Source of the DNA: Ypsolopha sequella | Lineage: Eukaryota; Arthropoda; Insecta; Lepidoptera; Ypsolophidae | DNA length: 64,000 nucleotides | Reading direction: 5' to 3' | Assembly (NCBI GenBank): GCA_934047225.1 | Contig: OW203985.1 | Location: forward strand, 11,680,701 to 11,744,700 | Part shown: positions 27,529-38,500 of the stretch, piece by piece | Layout of the letters: each line of letters begins with the position of its first letter | Numbering within the stretch: the stretch's first letter is position 1 | Notes under the pieces: generated by a model | Database searches by the model: none | Told to the model about the DNA's origin: nothing | Seen by the model: the letters and a program-made list of their open reading frames with translations, nothing else | Made by a program: the position numbers and the translations under genes

Positions 27529-28200
27529 ATGTCGTTCACACTGTCAGTAACAGGCAACGATTCTGCTTTGATTACAAATTATTCACCTGAACTACAACTT
27601 GATGGTGAATATGAATGCGGTCTTATTTATTTTTCTACCTTTAACTCAATACCTAATGTTGATGGTAGAAACAATAAGTTTTACTATGGCAAAAATGAGG
27701 TGATAGAAATACCTGAAGGTTCGTATGAACTTGAAGATATTAGTGATTATTTAACTGAGAATATTAATGATTGTACTTTAAAACTCATCTGTAATAACAA
27801 TACTTTGAGTACCAAAATATTTTGTACTAAAGACATATATTTTGAGCACAATGACTCTATAGGTCGTATATTAGGTTTTAGAAATGAAACATTAAAATCT
27901 AATATATTGCATGCATCTTGCTTTCCAATAAGCATTTTACCAACAACCATCATCCGAATCGAATGTGATATTGTGAGCGGATCTTTTATCAATGGAATTC
28001 CAAGTCATATAATTTATGAGTTTGCACCTAACGTACCACCAGGTTATAGAATTATTGAAATTCCTAAAAATCTAATATACTTTCCCGTGAACCAGAAAAG
28101 TGTCAGTGAAATAAACATAAAAATATTAGATGCTAATAACGATTTAATCAATCTGCGACACGAAGAGATACAGTTATATTTGCATTTAAAACGAAAATGA
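27529..28200 (+). CDS. Polinton minor capsid (penton) protein
   Basis: 223 aa, intact. Beta-rich with alternating hydrophobic strands. The segment ELQLDGEYECGLIYFSTFNS, followed by FYYGKNEVIEIPEGSYELED and SIGRILGFRNE, is characteristic of the single jelly-roll protein encoded next to the major capsid gene in Polintons. It would form the pentameric vertices. Its stop overlaps the start of a 48-aa frame as ATGA (28197-28200). Confidence 0.88.
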   Translation: MSFTLSVTGNDSALITNYSPELQLDGEYECGLIYFSTFNSIPNVDGRNNKFYYGKNEVIEIPEGSYELEDISDYLTENINDCTLKLICNNNTLSTKIFCTKDIYFEHNDSIGRILGFRNETLKSNILHASCFPISILPTTIIRIECDIVSGSFINGIPSHIIYEFAPNVPPGYRIIEIPKNLIYFPVNQKSVSEINIKILDANNDLINLRHEEIQLYLHLKRK

Positions 28201-28343
28201 TTGATTTCAATAAAATAACACAACATGCACAAAAAAATCTCAGTTCAATCAGCGCAGTTCCTGGGAGATCACCTAAAACAAGAAAAAAAAAGTTAACCAA
28301 ACAAAATAAAAAATTTCTTAAGCTCATAAAACTACTAAAATGA
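28197..28343 (+). CDS. Polinton very small basic protein (48 aa)
   Basis: A 48-codon frame lies exactly between the minor and major capsid genes, sharing ATGA overlaps with both neighbours (28197-28200 and 28340-28343). The N-terminus is MIDFNKITQHAQKNL. The middle and C-terminus are strongly basic (PKTRKKKLTKQNKKFLKLIK), with one third lysine/arginine. Exact fit between stop and start codons makes chance unlikely. The charge suggests a DNA-condensing or capsid-lining peptide comparable in role to adenovirus core peptides; this is inference, and no homolog is recognised. Confidence 0.65.
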   Translation: MIDFNKITQHAQKNLSSISAVPGRSPKTRKKKLTKQNKKFLKLIKLLK

Positions 28344-29554
28344 GTATTTTGGATATAGGAGAATCGTTTGTTCAGGACAACAGCATTGAAAGCTATCAGG
28401 TGCATTCTTATAAGCCTTATGTGAACAGTTTTAATAAAAATGACGAAATACGCATTCCCATCAATCAACAGGATTTGTACGTTTTGCCATCAGTGAGCAC
28501 ATTGTATATAGAAGGTTCCGTTACAATTCATAAAAGTAGAGAAACAAAAGAGAAAGTTAATAGTGTTGAGTTTATTAATAATTACATACTTTTCCTTTTT
28601 CAAGAAATACGATATGAAATAAATGGGGTAGAAATTGACAAGATTAAAAATGCTGGTTTGTCGACAACTATAAAGTCATTATTGTCAATGAATTCAAATG
28701 AATCGAAAATGTCTAGGTTTTGGGGATGGGATTTTGATGGTATAAAAAATACAAATGGAGGTCATTTTTCTGTTTGCATACCTTTGAACAAAATTCTCGG
28801 ATTTGCGGAAGACTACAATAAAATTATCATGAACTGCAAACATGAGCTAGTTCTTTTGCGAAGCAATACGAACCTGAATTCACTCAAACTAAATACAAAT
28901 GAAGTAATACATGACCTTACTATTAATAAAATCGTATGGAGGGTGCCCCATATCAAAGTATCGGATCGTGAAAGAATTAACTTGCTGAAATATTTGGAGA
29001 AAGACAGAACTATAAATTTAGCATTTAGAAACTGGGATCTGTACGAATACCCTCTTTTGCCAAGGACAACAAAACATACTTGGTCAGTAAAAACAACATC
29101 TCAAGTAGAAAAACCGAGATATGTAATTATAGGGTTGCAAACTGATCGCAAAAATAATGGAGCAAAGGATATGTCACAATTTGATCATTGTCATTTACGA
29201 GATGTCAAAGTATTTTTGAATTCCGCTTATTATCCATATGAAAATTTAAACATCCAATTTGGTGAAGATAGATATGCTTTATTATACGAGGCTTTTGCAA
29301 CATTCCAACATTCATATTACGGTCGTCGTTGCGAGCCGTCAATCAGTTTTAAAGAATTTAAGGAAAAAGCGCCCTTATTTGTAATTGACTGTTGTCGCCA
29401 GAATGAAACTTTAAAATCAGGCCCTATCGATGTGCGAATTGATTTAGAAAGTGATCTTGAGTTTCCTGATAAGACATCTGCGTACTGTCTGTTTTTGAAT
29501 GATTGCGTTTTTGAATACAAACCACTTACAAGTATTGTAAAAAAGATATCATGA
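28340..29554 (+). CDS. Polinton major capsid protein (double jelly-roll)
   Basis: 404 aa, intact. Opening SYQVHSYKPYVNSF and IRIPINQQDLYVLPSVSTLY, central NFRNW-like AFRNWDLYEYPLLP, then RYVIIGLQTDRK with HLRDVKVFLNSAYYPYENL, and C-terminal AFATFQHSYYGR and FVIDCCRQNETLKSGPIDVRI, match the hexon-like capsid protein of Polintons. Trimers tile the icosahedral shell. It is translated from an ATG that overlaps the small basic gene's TGA, and its own stop overlaps the next ATG. Confidence 0.92.
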   Translation: MSILDIGESFVQDNSIESYQVHSYKPYVNSFNKNDEIRIPINQQDLYVLPSVSTLYIEGSVTIHKSRETKEKVNSVEFINNYILFLFQEIRYEINGVEIDKIKNAGLSTTIKSLLSMNSNESKMSRFWGWDFDGIKNTNGGHFSVCIPLNKILGFAEDYNKIIMNCKHELVLLRSNTNLNSLKLNTNEVIHDLTINKIVWRVPHIKVSDRERINLLKYLEKDRTINLAFRNWDLYEYPLLPRTTKHTWSVKTTSQVEKPRYVIIGLQTDRKNNGAKDMSQFDHCHLRDVKVFLNSAYYPYENLNIQFGEDRYALLYEAFATFQHSYYGRRCEPSISFKEFKEKAPLFVIDCCRQNETLKSGPIDVRIDLESDLEFPDKTSAYCLFLNDCVFEYKPLTSIVKKIS

Positions 29555-30045
29555 GTACTGAATATATTTTTTGTGATTTGCAAGGCTTTAAGGACTTTAA
29601 AAATAATTTTATTTTAAAGGAATTTGCAATTGCTAGTCCACTATTTACACAAACATTTCTTGTAAAGCCCCCATACCCTTTTGCATCATTGAATGACCGA
29701 GAAAAAAAACACGTGAAGTGGCTTGAGATCAACCAAGGATACAAATGGTCTGAGGGTTATATTGATTATAGGGAATTTCGTAGAATTATTCATGACTATC
29801 TTAGAAATAAGAAAATTTTTGTAAAAGGAGGTGAAAAGATAACGTGGATATATGAATTGTGTAAAAAATGTACTGTTATTGATATAGGAGAAAAAGGGTG
29901 TCCTAACTTAAGAAACTTACTCGATGAGTTTTGTGAAAATAACTTAATTTGTTTTAGTAATCATGCAAACAAGTGTGCTTTAAAAAATGTAATTTCCATA
30001 AAAAATTGGTTTTATAACAACAATATGTTTTGTTTTAAGTTTTAA
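29551..30045 (+). CDS. Polinton uncharacterised protein downstream of the capsid gene
   Basis: 164 aa, starting inside the capsid stop (ATGA). Motifs: CDLQGFKDFKNNFILKEFAI at the N-terminus, PPYPFASLNDREKKHVKWLE in the middle, then FVKGGEKITWIYEL and a C-terminal NHANKCALKNV. The acidic DLQGF / KxxEK / HxxxxCAL layout loosely recalls an RNase H-fold exonuclease with altered active site, but I cannot assign it. Last gene of the + strand series; AT-rich sequence follows. Confidence 0.7.
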   Translation: MSTEYIFCDLQGFKDFKNNFILKEFAIASPLFTQTFLVKPPYPFASLNDREKKHVKWLEINQGYKWSEGYIDYREFRRIIHDYLRNKKIFVKGGEKITWIYELCKKCTVIDIGEKGCPNLRNLLDEFCENNLICFSNHANKCALKNVISIKNWFYNNNMFCFKF

Positions 30046-30234
30046 TTGTACTTTATTATTTTACAGAGTTCAAATAAAATTAAAAATTAAATGAAAATTG
30101 TTTAATTTATGTACCTGTTAATAAAATAAAATAAAACGAAAACTTTAATTTCACTCGAATAAAATATATTTAATTGACTAAAATATTACTTACATCATAG
30201 AATATTTACTTAAATTCCAACACTTAACTAATTT

Positions 30235-30713
30235 TTAAATATTATTGTCACACATCTTTTGCGATATTCTTTTTATAACACTTTCTGTCAAGTCTAAAAT
30301 TTCGTCCATAGGATCCTCACACACCCATTGACAGGTCACTAAAGCACTTTCACGATTTATGTCTTGGCATTCATGGAGGTCAAATATCTCAATCTTGATG
30401 AGCCGATTTCCTCGTCGAGACGTCTTGTTTATTATAAAAGAAGATTGCATCATCTCCTTTGAAGATCGCTTTCTGTGTGTCCTCACCCGTTTTTTAACTA
30501 AATTCTGAGGCTGGGGAATCTGTCGGACAACTTCCACGTCACTATCCATCCCTTCCAACATATTTTGAGCGTAATAATATGGGTCATTTTGATCAGTCAG
30601 GATCTGTAACAAAAACAAATTAGCTTTATTAATTTATAAATAAATATAAAAGTATACTGATAAAGTTAATTTAATGTTAATCAAATTAAAGTTCTACTTA
30701 CAGAAAAAGACAT
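30235..30713 (-). CDS. Polinton spliced gene, two exons, unknown function
   Basis: Exon 1 is 30702-30713 (ATG TCT TTT TCT), followed by donor GTAAGT. The 98-bp intron (30604-30701) ends TTTTGTTACAG. Exon 2 is 30235-30603, giving about 126 aa. The protein is acidic at the N-terminus (DPYYYAQNMLEGMDSDVEVV), basic in the middle (VKKRVRTHRKRSSKEMM) and ends in a predicted helix (ILDLTESVIKRISQKM). No family is recognised; the mix of acidic and nuclear-localisation-like parts would suit a regulator. Splice sites were read by eye. Confidence 0.6.
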
Positions 30714-31418
30714 TTTTGAGCCAAGGTCGTAACGTAAATAACTGCTTAGTAAAACCAGGTAACTGTTGTTCACCTCGGGTCTGTCTAAAGCCTAATGAAT
30801 GCATGCATTTGTTAGTTAATAGTTGCCCACTCCACATGTGACTATATGGCAGTGAGGCTTGTACCTATAAATATTTGAATCTTACACCTATGCAATACAG
30901 GTCATAATAGACTGATGTCAGCTGTTTACATTTCACACACACACACACGCATATAGATACAATTGCAAGACGATTTCTGCTTACTTGCATTATTCAATCA
31001 GGTGACCGGTGACCGATGTCCGACGTGTTCATTCCTGTATGCGTTACACAGGTAAATAATAATATACTCACGCATGTCTCCTACAGGGTATGCAGAGACT
31101 GCAGGGTAATTATAAACGTTGTTTTTAACTTACTGTTAGCAAAAGGACTATGAAATAAAATAAAATTCATGGTAATGATTCATGAACAAATTTATTTGTA
31201 AATTAAGGTTTACAATTTTTAAACTTACTAATATAAACTACAGGTAGGTATACATAAAAACAAAATACATAATGGTACCTACTTAATTTTGAGATAAATT
31301 TAATTATATTAATTATTAATTAAATTTATCTGTAAATTAAGTGTTACAGTTTGAAACTAATTATATACATAAAACATAAAAGGTTCTATCTACAGTTAAA
31401 TACAAGCCATTAACTCAC
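30714..31418. other. Polinton internal spacer
   Basis: No gene seen. Contains a CA-rich run (about 30934-30950), a palindromic AT hairpin around 31290-31332 (GATAAATTTAATTA against its inverse), and presumably the promoter of the spliced gene and the 3' UTR of the polymerase gene. Confidence 0.5.
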
Positions 31419-34400
31419 TTAAGATAATAATATTATTGATGAATTACCCCAGGCTTTTGTTGAAATATTGTCACGCTGCAGTAAACGTTTATCATCATTG
31501 CTCGACAAAGCAATTTTGTTTACACTCTGAGTAAATATTTCATGTTTAATTGACCGAAACAAAATATTTTTTTTACGAATTATTATTTTCTCAAACAACG
31601 ATTTTTTATAATCGGAAACGTTTAATTTTTTTATTACGGCTTTTTTCACGCCTTTAGCTTTTTTTATAGAGCTGCTTTCGGTGCGAATGCAATATAGCTT
31701 CGAACGTAGACCTACAAATTCAGATATAACTTGACCACCCATTTCATCCTTAAATAGCCCCGGTACTTTTTTGTTCTGTAACGGTATACCGTAATAATTG
31801 TCGACGTCGTAATTACTGGTATCAAAATTATCCAAAAATATATTTTTCAAATCCCTATAAAAGTTTTTGGTCTGTAACATTAGTATGTATGAATCCGTAT
31901 CTAGGTAAAGAACGGAAACTCTATTTTCATATACTGGTTTTATTACGGTATAGTAATAATCATACATGTGGCTCTTTGACAATTCTAGAACGGTGAAACC
32001 GATATAGATAGGTTTATCTAAGCGAACGCATTCGGGTTTCATCTGTATTGCAACTAAATCGTCTGATAGTACTGAAACAGTTTGAAAATTTGGTCGCGCG
32101 ATTAATTTTTGTGCAGAAGATGATTGTTTCGTTTTATTATTTAAATCGATCCAATGTTTAACTAACTGAACATTTGTACGTCGCTCAGTATTTTCCAACG
32201 TTTTTCCAAAAATACTGTTGTTTAAGAGTTTAAAAAAGTCTTGCTCAAACTTTGACTTTGCTTTTTGTCGTAACTTTGTATTTAGATCAATATATTCTTT
32301 TAAATACGCACTTTGCCGAAAAGTAATAACTCTATGTACTTTGACTAGTCTCAAGCCGTGTTTAAGGCACTGCTTCAGGTGAACGTAATGAATCACGTAC
32401 CTATATTTATTATACAGATTAGGCACAAGTTTATGATTCTTTCCTCCGGGAGGAATACATTTTTCAGGGCAAAAAGGAAGATCGTTATGCTCATGGTGTA
32501 AAATTTCAGGATAGATTATGTCTACTTCTAAAATATAACCAGTTTCACCATTATCGGGAATAGTTGAAACATCAAAAGTTTCCATTTCCTTTGCTGTTAA
32601 AAATCTAAAATGACTAAGGGGTAGCATCTGTGACATACAATAGCCGTATAAGTTGTTAGCGTCTATGTAAACGATAAATGAATCTGGTTGAGATGTATCA
32701 TAGTCGGACAGGTACTTATTATTGGCTTTAGCATAACGCTTAGAGCACATACATACCCCACCTCTTATTCCTCCCTGAATCATTCGAATGATTTCTAAAT
32801 CAGTAAGTAGCTCGAGCTTTACTTGAGTTTTGAGAAGCATACTGTCAAACGACAACGCACTTATAGTGAGATAGAATAAGCTATCAAGTTCGTAGTACTT
32901 TTTGCAAGTTTTTCGGAAATTTTCGAATATGTCTGTAAGTAATAAAACATCTGTTTGCAAATACAGATCTGTGTATTCACCTAAATCTTTTATAGCAAAT
33001 TCCAACCAAACTGCTTGCGCATGCTCATAGTCCTCGTCACTTATGTCTTCACCGGTAAGTGAATTAAAAAAACTTTCTTTTGATGGTAAAGACTTATTTT
33101 CATAACGATCCATTTCAGACATAAAGCAATAAGGATAAACACCTTTACGCACGAGTAAATTAAATTTGCTGTCTTCTTGAAATCGGTTTCTTAAATAATG
33201 AAACTGATTTTTCGTTAATGATTTTGCAAGTTGGTCTAAGCTAGCTCCTAAAAATTTAAATGAATCAATAAATCGTACTTGGATGCTATCTTCCTGGGAA
33301 ATCGGTATGTATTTAGTGAACGAAATATAGTTTTCTTTAGTTTTAGGTATGACTTTTACAGGGCCGGGTGATAAAGCCAGCTCCTTTATAAACAAGTGAC
33401 AGTCGTACCCAGCTAAATTATGAAATACTACAGGAACAAAAGCGGGTAGTTTAAGCTGTAAATTACAATGATTGTGGGCTGGTCCGCGATACTTTCCGGT
33501 GATATGGCAGTGATCACGGACCCGATCCAAAAACATAAAGTTTTTACAGATGTAACATCGAGTGGCGTTTTCGAAATCTTTTTTATCTGCTTCTGTGAAT
33601 ATTATGCTCACAGTTTTTTTCAAAATTTCATGTATTTTTCGTACATCGCGATTTAAACATTTGATAAACTTTTCAATACAGTCGACACCGCGGTAAGTAA
33701 CAAACATATCATATGAGTCATCTACCGAGCAAACTATCTGGTAAGCGAATGCTATCGGCACGTGACGTTGTAAGGTCGATGTGCTAGCGATGTTGGGATT
33801 ATTATTGCAGCCATCATATTTCTCGAGCATCGTTTCTAAGTCAGCGTAAATCACAAAAGGCATGTTTTGTTTACGTCCATAGTTTTGAAACTGTAAAATG
33901 CTTCCCTTTTCAGGTATTTTGGTAGCTACCCCACTGCATAAGTGATTATTGACTTGTTCAAGTGTCGTAAAAAATAGCAAACAACTTTCGCAAATGTGTA
34001 ACTTTTGATGGTGTTTAGTTATTTGACTTCTAACCAGACGAGACAGGTTTCTGATTAGACAGAAATGAGATGATAAATCCTTCTCAAGATATAGTAGATG
34101 AATAATTGTTTTATCCTTTAAAATTTCTGATTTATACAAGGGACCCGAAATAGTATTTCCATCATACAACCCATACACCACGATACCAATATGAGAGTTG
34201 TTTTTTTCAAATACACCTATGTCCGAAAAACTGACTGGAAATGACATTCCCTCTATGTTCAATTTTTTCCTAAAGTCAGGGTAAGATGTTATTCGTTCGG
34301 GATGTTTCAGAGATGGAAATAAGGCTGCCATAACGCACCACAGAAAGCAATAAGGGTCATTGTTCTTTATGTTTAGACAAGCTCGTTTATTTTTTATAAA

Positions 34401-34934
34401 CTCAGGCAACTCAACATGGCTAGCACCTCGCAGTGGTTGGTATTTATTTATATTAATTTCAAGATGCGAATTACTGAGAAATGTCCACCCACTATCTCTC
34501 TCTTGAAACTCTTCAATTTTTGTTTTGATTGTATTCAAGACCCCTGAATATTTCAAATCAAAATCGTAGTTCAGATATAAAATCTGGTTTTTAGTTCCAA
34601 ATGATTTCATTTCTTGACAATCATTTTTGAACATCAAAAACAATGAAAACAGTTCAATATTTACTTTTATACAAGTATGAGCTTTGAGTGATTTATCAAA
34701 AAGATGTTTTATCTTGGTTCGAATCGAGTCAAAAAAGTTATCTACAGAGTTTTGCTCAAACTCACTACTGGCTGTAACCCTATATGTTGCTATACGGGAC
34801 TTGAAAGCAGAAGTAATTATCTCGACACCATCGCATAGAGATACCACGGCATTGTTTTTATGCAAATTACTGCGTAAATGCCCTATCCATTTTTTACCAT
34901 CAACTGCTGTTCGACAAACAGTACAGTACGGCAT
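31419..34934 (-). CDS. Polinton protein-primed DNA polymerase B
   Basis: 1171 aa from ATG 34934. N-terminus: a CxxC...HxxxxxH finger (CTVCRTAVDGKKWIGHLRSNLH). Residues about 185-300 hold NNDPYCFLWC and SSHFCLIRNLSRL, a Cys/His pair like an OTU-type fold seen in some relatives, then a C2H2 finger (CESC...HL). Proofreading exonuclease motifs: YADLETM (about 363), FHNLAGYDCHLFI, and YLQTDVLLLTDIF. Polymerase motifs: YIDANNLYGYCMS (A), LLNNSIFGKTLEN (B) and YLDTDSYI (C), plus a TPR2-type insertion as in protein-primed enzymes. It replicates the linear element from its TIR ends. No stop or frameshift. Confidence 0.95.
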   Translation of the reverse strand: MPYCTVCRTAVDGKKWIGHLRSNLHKNNAVVSLCDGVEIITSAFKSRIATYRVTASSEFEQNSVDNFFDSIRTKIKHLFDKSLKAHTCIKVNIELFSLFLMFKNDCQEMKSFGTKNQILYLNYDFDLKYSGVLNTIKTKIEEFQERDSGWTFLSNSHLEININKYQPLRGASHVELPEFIKNKRACLNIKNNDPYCFLWCVMAALFPSLKHPERITSYPDFRKKLNIEGMSFPVSFSDIGVFEKNNSHIGIVVYGLYDGNTISGPLYKSEILKDKTIIHLLYLEKDLSSHFCLIRNLSRLVRSQITKHHQKLHICESCLLFFTTLEQVNNHLCSGVATKIPEKGSILQFQNYGRKQNMPFVIYADLETMLEKYDGCNNNPNIASTSTLQRHVPIAFAYQIVCSVDDSYDMFVTYRGVDCIEKFIKCLNRDVRKIHEILKKTVSIIFTEADKKDFENATRCYICKNFMFLDRVRDHCHITGKYRGPAHNHCNLQLKLPAFVPVVFHNLAGYDCHLFIKELALSPGPVKVIPKTKENYISFTKYIPISQEDSIQVRFIDSFKFLGASLDQLAKSLTKNQFHYLRNRFQEDSKFNLLVRKGVYPYCFMSEMDRYENKSLPSKESFFNSLTGEDISDEDYEHAQAVWLEFAIKDLGEYTDLYLQTDVLLLTDIFENFRKTCKKYYELDSLFYLTISALSFDSMLLKTQVKLELLTDLEIIRMIQGGIRGGVCMCSKRYAKANNKYLSDYDTSQPDSFIVYIDANNLYGYCMSQMLPLSHFRFLTAKEMETFDVSTIPDNGETGYILEVDIIYPEILHHEHNDLPFCPEKCIPPGGKNHKLVPNLYNKYRYVIHYVHLKQCLKHGLRLVKVHRVITFRQSAYLKEYIDLNTKLRQKAKSKFEQDFFKLLNNSIFGKTLENTERRTNVQLVKHWIDLNNKTKQSSSAQKLIARPNFQTVSVLSDDLVAIQMKPECVRLDKPIYIGFTVLELSKSHMYDYYYTVIKPVYENRVSVLYLDTDSYILMLQTKNFYRDLKNIFLDNFDTSNYDVDNYYGIPLQNKKVPGLFKDEMGGQVISEFVGLRSKLYCIRTESSSIKKAKGVKKAVIKKLNVSDYKKSLFEKIIIRKKNILFRSIKHEIFTQSVNKIALSSNDDKRLLQRDNISTKAWGNSSIILLS

Positions 34935-35159
34935 TATTGAGTTAATGGCTTGAAATCACTGAATGTAACAACAGGCAAGTATGTAAATAATAGTAATTGA
35001 TGCGTTTTCGTCAAATTAGTTATCGCTCTGTGATTAGAATAAAAAAAGTTATCAGAATAAAGAAAGAAAGTGGAAGATCACAAAATAAAAAATAATGTGT
35101 ATAATATATAACAGAAAAAGATATTATGTTTTATTGATCATGTCATAAAGAAAAATATT

Positions 35160-35904
35160 TTACTTAATATTAATTTTATCACTATAAAACACACCCTCAC
35201 AGTCGGTAAACACAGAGTGTGCTTCCCGTACAAACTTCTGCAATGCCTGCCACTGACCAGAGTCCTGGTCGGTCAACAGTTTCACCCCAAACAACGATTT
35301 CTTCCACCTTTCCTCTGGCTTGGTACTTTTAGCGTCGACGGTTTTGTATACTTTTAACTCCACGTAAAATTCTCCTTCGTTATCAATAGCCTTCCGTACT
35401 GAACCGTTTGCGACTCGTGATATAAAGCTTGATGATACTGGAAAGTTTGTAGGCGCCGCGCTGCTGGCTATATTTTCGGCTTCTTCTAGTATGCCGAAAA
35501 TATCAAGCTGCTTGCTACTTGAACCACTGCTTTTCTTTTTGTTTGCCCTGTAAATAAAAGATTCGTTTTAGACACACAAGTATACGTTGAAAATGTTGTG
35601 CCACGTCTGAGTGTACGTTCATACGATTAAATAACTGCAAAATACGTTTGAATGCGGGTTTTATTACAGAATTTAATATCAATAAACTCAATAGTTGCGA
35701 ATAGAGAAACATTAATTTATTTATTTGTTTTAAGTTAAAGTGGAAAAAACGGATTAAAGAGACTTACAAATAGAAATAAAGACAAAGATGTACCTTTGGT
35801 TTTCTGCTGAAGAGGTCGTTTTACGTTTGCTCGGTCCAGCTACCGCAGCTTTATTTTTCACAACTTGCGGATGCGAGACGACACTTTCGTATTCTGAGTC
35901 AGAC
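35160..35904 (-). CDS. Polinton spliced gene, at least two coding exons, unknown function
   Basis: Exon 35794-35904 (acceptor TTTTACAG, donor GTACAT) joins exon 35160-35547 (acceptor ATTTACAG) across a 246-bp intron with matching phase (AG + G). The product is Ser/Lys-rich with NLS-like PSKRKTT and NKKKSSGSSSKQLDIFG. A more ordered C-terminal domain follows (EFYVELKVYKTVD, ERWKKSLFGVKLL, FVREAHSVFTDCEGVF). The first exon is not settled: ATGTTAGTATTC at 36222-36233 with donor GTGAGT is a candidate, but its phase only fits an alternative acceptor upstream. No homolog recognised; perhaps a DNA-binding or terminal protein (speculative). Confidence 0.5.
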
Positions 35905-38500
35905 CTGTAAAATATACACTGTTTTACTACCTATATAAAAACTAACAGGACTAGACGATGTTTGTCTGTTTTTTTCATTTGTAACTTGAGAAACACTTTA
36001 CAGATTTCAATGCTGTTTTTTATTGTTAGCTAGGGTTTCTTGAATAAAATTTTGGAATATTTATCATAACAAAACAACAACAAAAGGCTTGTAAAATAAA
36101 ACAAACCATTTTTAGAACGCACAACGCCGTAGAAAATAAAACGCAAAACAAATTGGTATTAAAATATAAAACAGTTTAAAATCAATTCTACTTTAACTGA
36201 GAAGATGAAATAGGTACTCACGAATACTAACATTTTTAGGGCAGGATTCGAAGGATTTTCACACACACACACGAACAGCACGTTAGAAACAACGGAAGGA
36301 AAAAACTAACAGTTTCCTCAAGGAGTAACAACAGCACGCGAATACGGTCAAAGAGTGAATTGGAAATTTGTAAAAATGTTTTATAAACCTTTTTGTCAAA
36401 ATGTATTTTTGTAATAAGTTTTACTTTACTGACGATTAAATTTCACCCTTATAGCATATTGTTCAGTAATCTATAATCGTTTAACTTATTTTACTCATAT
36501 TACTTTAAATAATTACTATGAAAGTAGGTATACTTACGCTGCAATATTGATATTTTCGAAGGAAGTAACCCAATTTTAAATAATGTAATATAACACCTAA
36601 CCCGTGGCTTACAACGCAGTTTCACAATAATTTTATTTTTGTAACTAACTTTTGCCTGCGACTTCATTACTACTAATCGTCCACCAAGAAATGATTTAAC
36701 ACCCTCCCCAAATACATACCTTAAAGGTCATGTTACAATTAAATTATATTATAATTATGAAACACCATTTTATTCATCATTCAAAATCATATTAGAGGCT
36801 TGGTAGGTGATCAATATCATAGGTCTTTTGTACAGTATAAATTTGGATGATGAATAAAAAGTCATCTTGGGTAAAAACTAGCTTTTCGCCTGCGACTTCA
36901 TATACACTCATCTATAACAAAGTTACTTTACAACCCATAAATAAAAATAAGAAGTCTATGTTGATAGTAAAGTAAACTATATTAAAATCTTAAATGTAGT
37001 TTTGTTGTCACAACGCAATATTATCTCACATAAAGACAAACAATAATTCTAAATCAACCCATTTATTTATTTGTTATTAGTATGTAATATACAAACCTTA
37101 TGTTATAAATCGAACCCTTAACTTCTAGTCTTTAACCACTGAACCATTAAAGCAATAAAGCTACCTAATAATTATGTGTAAGCAAAAAATAATATAATAT
37201 TTCAAAGAAGTGCTCCACAGACCACTAAGTCATTAGACGTTGTAAAGTGGTACACTTTTTTCGCAAACACATCAGTGCAATTGCACTACTAAAACACCTT
37301 CTTATAACACTGGGGCGTAAGGAAACTCTTTTAGTGCTAAGTCCATCAAACTGTATGCAGGCTAAACTACTATGTAGGCATTTGCATGTAAATTTCATGT
37401 ATTTATTATATTATTATGTTTTTAACTATTAGGTATCTACTATTAATTTAATCTTGTTTCTGTATAAGTATTATCTTGCACCATATGAATATCTTATTTA
37501 TATAAAATATGCCTATCGCCCTTTGTTTGCTGAAAGAAATCTCATTATTGAGATAAGCGCGCCATTGTACACAACTTTATCATATAATTTTGAATTAAGT
37601 TTTCTGTGCGAGTGCATTAAGAATAAATATAAATATGCTATACTAACACTTGTCTATGGTTGATAAGATGTCTAATAGTTAATTAGTCTGTGACCTGCTC
37701 GCTAGTTACCTAGAGCTGATGCAGCAATGTTACACGTGGACTCGTTAATAGGTCGAGAGTCATAGACCTTTAATGCTGGTAAAAAATACTATCCATATAT
37801 TGAAATTACCCTTTATTAAAATAAGTAGGTATGAAGGTAAATAGTAGTATATAAAAACATTATTTAGTTGAAGCTATAACTTCTAAACTGGGTATGAACT
37901 ATATGTTATAAAATGTCTCATACAAAATTTATATAATTATTATACAAATAAACAAATATCTGGATAGTTTTAACGATAAGGATAATTATCAGTATAAATT
38001 GGAAACCAAAAACCTTTTGTTAATTTTATCAAGAATTTTATATCTTAGTGATATTCTTTACAGCTCCTGGTCTACAGCATTGGAACAGGGATGCAGAACA
38101 GTTTTTCTTTGATCAATTTCAAGTATAAGGATTATAGAATAATATGGATTTCGTTTGTTAAAACTATATGCTAGGTAATAGCCATGCTTTCTAGCTAGGA
38201 TTCTACACTTACTCTAAAATAGGGTTCAATATATCAAAATTGTTTACACGTACATCTTAATATTTATACATGTACATCTTAATATTTATCTTTGTAAGTT
38301 TTTATCAAAATACCGTGTTAAGGTTCTAGATTATTTTACATAAATAAAACAGTTTCCTTAATGTAATTTTTAAATCAAAATGAAATATAAGCCTAAGGTT
38401 TAAAACAACTGATTCACAATACCCACTTCAAAGCATAGCATACTCATTACACTCAATGCAGTCGTCATTATCAGTTATGCATATTTTTGTGTTAGAACCG
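35905..38500. other. Polinton right-hand region without a recognised gene
   Basis: About 2.6 kb, AT-rich, with only short frames (for example 37247-37432 and 37454-37663) lacking coding character. It contains possible upstream exons of the spliced gene (36222-36233; donor GTAAGT near 36537). Nothing else is supported. Confidence 0.5.

Noticed and set aside
37247..37663. Two short + strand ORFs in the Polinton right half
   Set aside because: AT-driven hydrophobic composition and no neighbour coupling, unlike true Polinton genes.
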